In this document: positions 61,747-64,000 of the stretch, piece after piece | Numbering within the stretch: position 1 is the first letter of the stretch | Layout: each line of letters starts with the position of its first letter | Assembly (NCBI GenBank): GCA_017537345.1 | Contig: JAFYKY010000017.1 | Coordinates: forward strand, 224,856 to 288,855 | DNA length: 64,000 nt | DNA from: Clostridia bacterium | GTDB taxonomy: Bacteria > Bacillota > Clostridia > Oscillospirales > CAG-382 | Direction: 5' to 3' | Made by a program: the position numbers and the translations under genes | Notes under the pieces: generated by a model | Databases searched by the model: none | What the model was told of the DNA's origin: nothing | Seen by the model: the letters and a program-made list of their open reading frames with translations, nothing else

Positions 61747-63264
61747 TTATATCTTTTCGGATGTAACCTTGGTTTCAAGTCCGCCGCAGGAGTTGGCGAG
61801 AATGATCGCATCGATACTTACACGGGCGGCTGATTTGGGTTGTAAGACGGTTTCGTAAACAAGAGTACGTTCTTCAAGTAATTCGGGAAACGGTCTTCCG
61901 TCCGCCATTACGGGCCAATATCTGCCGTGGGAGAGAACCAGCGCTTCCTTGTTGATGCCCGCAAAGGCTTCTTCGGGGGAATTGAAGGAATAAGGCTGAA
62001 CGTTCATAAACGCCCGCAGTACGTTACCTGCGGTATCTCTTACGATAGTCGCAAGCACACCGCTTATAGAGCCTTTTTTGTAAACTCTGAAACGCTTTTC
62101 GCAATCACTCGTGTTAACAAGGGTAAGGTTATCCGTATACTGTATCATCCAGTTACCGGTATTTGCTGGCTTTCCCGCCCCGTCTGCGCGGTCGTTGTCT
62201 ATGATAATGGGATTACCGTCGGTATCTACCGTTTCAAATACCATCATATCCGTACCGATATACTTATCATTTCCGTTGGGGTTTATAGCGTAATGATATG
62301 CAGAACCGGTATAGGTAAACTTTTCTCTTTCATAAAGCTGGTAGGGTTGATTCTTGCTTGCACAGTTAACATCCGACCAGTAATCGTATGTAACGGGGAT
62401 CGGACCGTCCTCGGTTTCGTTGCCGGAAACGAAAACAGCCTCCGTTTCAATAAGCCCTGCGGTGTGGTCCGTGCCTTTATACTGCGCGGAATAATCTCTT
62501 CCGTCGCGGCTTACTATATATCCTTGCTGTACTTTTCCGTAAGGCACATTTTTAGGGTCGGTATAACAAAGGAAAGAGCCGGTCATTTCACCGTCGATAT
62601 TAAACTTGACCACGCCGTTTCCGCACTTGCCCACCTTAAGAAATTTATCGCCCGTGTCGCCTGCGGTAAATCCGCCGTAGGAATCTTCGCCGGTACCGCC
62701 CAGTACGTAAATATACTTTCCGTTTGGTACGGTGATTTTCTGCGGAACGTAAGGGGCAGGGGTATAATCAACGAAATCACAGCCGAAATAAGCCTCGTGA
62801 ACTGTTCCGTCGGCATTGAAATAGTCTTCGGGCAGGTCGAATTTAAGGGAATAATAATCGCTCCATTCCTTCTGACCAAGCCATTCGCCCTCCCATTGAA
62901 CACCGATATTCGTTACGGTGACGGTGGCATCCTTACCGGAATTATTGAACAGTCTGTAGCCCATACGGAGATCCACTCCGGTGTGGTTGCTGTTTTCAAA
63001 GGTGAACACCACGTCGCCGGAAAGATATTTATCCTCCATAAGCACCGTGTCAATATCGGGAACAGCCAGCATTTCCGGGTTGTTGCAGTAAACGTATGTA
63101 CCGCCCAAACGCTTTTTGCAGTTGATTTTAACAGGGGTATTGCCGTTTTCATCAACCGTCACGGTATCGGTGGAAAAGGTGTTGTCAAAGGGTTGGCTGT
63201 TAAGATTATAATCTTGTTTTTCAAAGGTTATCGTCGCTTTTCCGTTTTGGGAAATATACTTCAT
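61747..63264 (-). CDS. Unrecognised 505-residue beta-rich protein
   Basis: No known domain was recognised. It has no signal peptide, no membrane helix and a composition rich in Asn, Gly, Asp, Thr and Tyr, with aromatic-flanked turns (YRLFNNSGKDATVTVTNIGVQW, VPNGKYIYVLGGTGEDSYGG), which looks like a beta-sandwich or carbohydrate-type protein. The start ATG 63264 has GGAGGT inside the end of the upstream gene, and the gap between the two genes is one base. Lack of a signal with extracellular-like composition is odd. Its neighbour is membrane-anchored, so it might be exported with its help; this is speculation. Confidence 0.7.
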   Translation of the reverse strand: MKYISQNGKATITFEKQDYNLNSQPFDNTFSTDTVTVDENGNTPVKINCKKRLGGTYVYCNNPEMLAVPDIDTVLMEDKYLSGDVVFTFENSNHTGVDLRMGYRLFNNSGKDATVTVTNIGVQWEGEWLGQKEWSDYYSLKFDLPEDYFNADGTVHEAYFGCDFVDYTPAPYVPQKITVPNGKYIYVLGGTGEDSYGGFTAGDTGDKFLKVGKCGNGVVKFNIDGEMTGSFLCYTDPKNVPYGKVQQGYIVSRDGRDYSAQYKGTDHTAGLIETEAVFVSGNETEDGPIPVTYDYWSDVNCASKNQPYQLYEREKFTYTGSAYHYAINPNGNDKYIGTDMMVFETVDTDGNPIIIDNDRADGAGKPANTGNWMIQYTDNLTLVNTSDCEKRFRVYKKGSISGVLATIVRDTAGNVLRAFMNVQPYSFNSPEEAFAGINKEALVLSHGRYWPVMADGRPFPELLEERTLVYETVLQPKSAARVSIDAIILANSCGGLETKVTSEKI

Positions 63265-63265
63265 A

Positions 63266-63712
63266 TTAATTTACCTCCGGTTCTCCGTCATAATACCATC
63301 TGCCGCCGACCTTAACAGTGGCGCATTCCCGTGTAAAACGCTTTTCGCCGTCTACGTATACGTTAAGCTTTACGTAGCCCGTATCGCCGTTTACGTATTC
63401 GTCAACCACAGTAAAGGTTATATTTTTGCCCTCGTATCCCGTAGGGACACCGTCGTAGCTTTTGTTAAGCGCTTTTACCAATTCTCTTACGGTAGGAATT
63501 TCTCCCATATTATATAGTTGCTGCTTTACCTTATCGGAAGCGTTGTTCGCCATTCCTCTTGAATCGTACCGCATAGATGCTTCCAGATAATTTCTGGCGG
63601 CGGAAACGGAATCTCCTGCGCCGTTATTGCCTATAAACGCCATAATTCCAAAGGAAAGGAGCAGAACAGCCGCAATACAAGCTATTAAAATAATAGTTTT
63701 CTTGTTTTTCAC
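63266..63712 (-). CDS. 148-residue membrane-anchored protein, NTF2/DUF4878-like
   Basis: One N-terminal membrane helix (IILIACIAAVLLLSFGIMAF, residues about 6-25), then a soluble part with the order SAARNYLEASMRYDSRGM, GDTGYVKLNVYVDG, and WYYDGE at the end. This pattern resembles small NTF2-fold or DUF4878 lipoprotein-type domains. It starts at GTG with AGGAGGT 8 bases upstream, behind a perfect promoter. First gene of a two-gene operon with the 505-residue protein. Function unknown. Confidence 0.7.
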   Translation of the reverse strand: MKNKKTIILIACIAAVLLLSFGIMAFIGNNGAGDSVSAARNYLEASMRYDSRGMANNASDKVKQQLYNMGEIPTVRELVKALNKSYDGVPTGYEGKNITFTVVDEYVNGDTGYVKLNVYVDGEKRFTRECATVKVGGRWYYDGEPEVN

Positions 63713-63732
63713 TGTGCATTACCTCCTAAAGA

Positions 63733-63761
63733 ATTATACCAAAAAGGGTGAGATTTGTCAA
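63733..63761 (-). promoter_or_regulatory. Promoter of the two-gene unknown operon, perfect consensus
   Basis: On the minus strand TTGACA (63761-63756), 17 bases, TATAAT (63738-63733). High expression is expected. Confidence 0.85.
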
Positions 63762-63796
63762 TGTGAGGAAATTTTCAATTTTTTTTAAAAAAGGTA

Positions 63797-63825
63797 TTGC
63801 AAAATGAAAAAAGATGTGTTATTAT
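63797..63825 (+). promoter_or_regulatory. Promoter of the tRNA-Asp/tRNA-Gly cluster
   Basis: TTGCAA (63797-63802), 17 bases, TATTAT (63820-63825), 28 bases before tRNA-Asp. Confidence 0.65.
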
Positions 63826-63852
63826 AAGCAAGCGCGCTGAGGCGCACACTGT

Positions 63853-63929
63853 GGTCCGGTAGTTCAGTTGGTTAGAACGCCAGCCTGTCACGCTGGAGGT
63901 CGTGGGTTCGAGCCCCATCCGGATCGCCA
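63853..63929 (+). tRNA. tRNA-Asp (anticodon GTC)
   Basis: Acceptor GGTCCGG/CCGGATC, D arm GTTC/GAAC, anticodon stem CCAGC/GCTGG around CTGTCAC (anticodon GTC), T arm GTGGG-TTCGAGC-CCCAT, discriminator G and encoded CCA. Confidence 0.95.
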
Positions 63930-63937
63930 TATTTTCT

Positions 63938-64000
63938 GCGGATTTAGCTCATTTGGTAGAGCGCGACCTTGCCAAGGTCGAGGTGGCGGGTTCGAGCCCC
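63938..64000 (+). tRNA. tRNA-Gly (anticodon GCC), cut by the window edge
   Basis: Starts GCGGATT, D arm GCTC/GAGC, anticodon stem CGACC/GGTCG around TTGCCAA (anticodon GCC). The T arm is present up to GAGCCCC; the 3-prime acceptor strand and CCA fall outside. Confidence 0.93.

Overview
The window looks like chromosome from a spore-forming Gram-positive anaerobe of the class Clostridia. The support is: strong sigma-A promoters of the TTGACA-17-TATAAT type; AGGAGG-type ribosome binding sites with some TTG and GTG starts; genes for sporulation (SpoVM, a SipL-like coat protein, dipicolinate synthase DpaA/DpaB); the short HisG plus HisZ pair; meso-diaminopimelate dehydrogenase; and tRNA genes with encoded CCA. 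No phage, insertion sequence, CRISPR array or integrase was seen. Most of the left half is amino-acid biosynthesis. The right half is housekeeping, sporulation, surface and sensory genes.

Region 1 (1-8104): a leftward his operon (yerC/hisR-like regulator, hisZ, hisG, hisD, hisC cut by the window edge) diverges from a rightward proB-proA-proC-ilvE operon. The his promoter carries a 7-4-7 palindrome inside its -35/-10 spacer, which suggests autorepression by the TrpR-family protein encoded first. Region 2 (8150-20634): one long rightward branched-chain operon, ilvA-ridA-leuA-leuC-leuD-leuB-ilvB-ilvN-ilvC-ilvD, ends with a DUF815-type AAA ATPase. Its leader holds a strong terminator-like hairpin before ilvA, a candidate attenuator. 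Region 3 (20644-26103): two membrane or surface proteins, then a BlaI-type repressor with a BlaR1-type membrane protease whose extracellular part is a BspA-like leucine-rich-repeat domain instead of a penicillin sensor. Region 4 (26126-34081): a leftward, complete arginine operon (argG-argH-argC-argJ-argB-argD-argF) from a consensus promoter flanked by two identical 14-bp direct repeats.

Region 5 (34202-48710), rightward: ftsH, pgsA, a 1000-residue ABC transporter, a HAD phosphatase and luxS, a TIGR02206-like membrane protein, a GH13 alpha-glucosidase with a 54-residue protein, meso-DAP dehydrogenase, a short-chain dehydrogenase and the TldD/TldE protease pair. Region 6 (48727-53410): a surface-anchored protein divergent from a short DtxR-family regulator with iron-type ligands, tRNA-Thr(CGT), a CCA-adding enzyme and a secreted GHL10-type lipoprotein. 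Region 7 (53414-56770): a sporulation island with dpaB, dpaA and sipL leftward, and rightward a 50-residue membrane protein and a 26-residue SpoVM. SpoVM and SipL both act at the base of the spore coat, and DPA synthase loads the core. Region 8 (56801-64000): tRNA-Met/Ile2 and tRNA-Thr(GGT), a DUF421 membrane protein, a second BlaI/BlaR1 operon ending in a lipoprotein, an unrecognised two-gene operon, and tRNA-Asp and tRNA-Gly running off the edge.

All coordinates and motifs were read by eye. Functional names rest on recognised family motifs, and no database search was possible.
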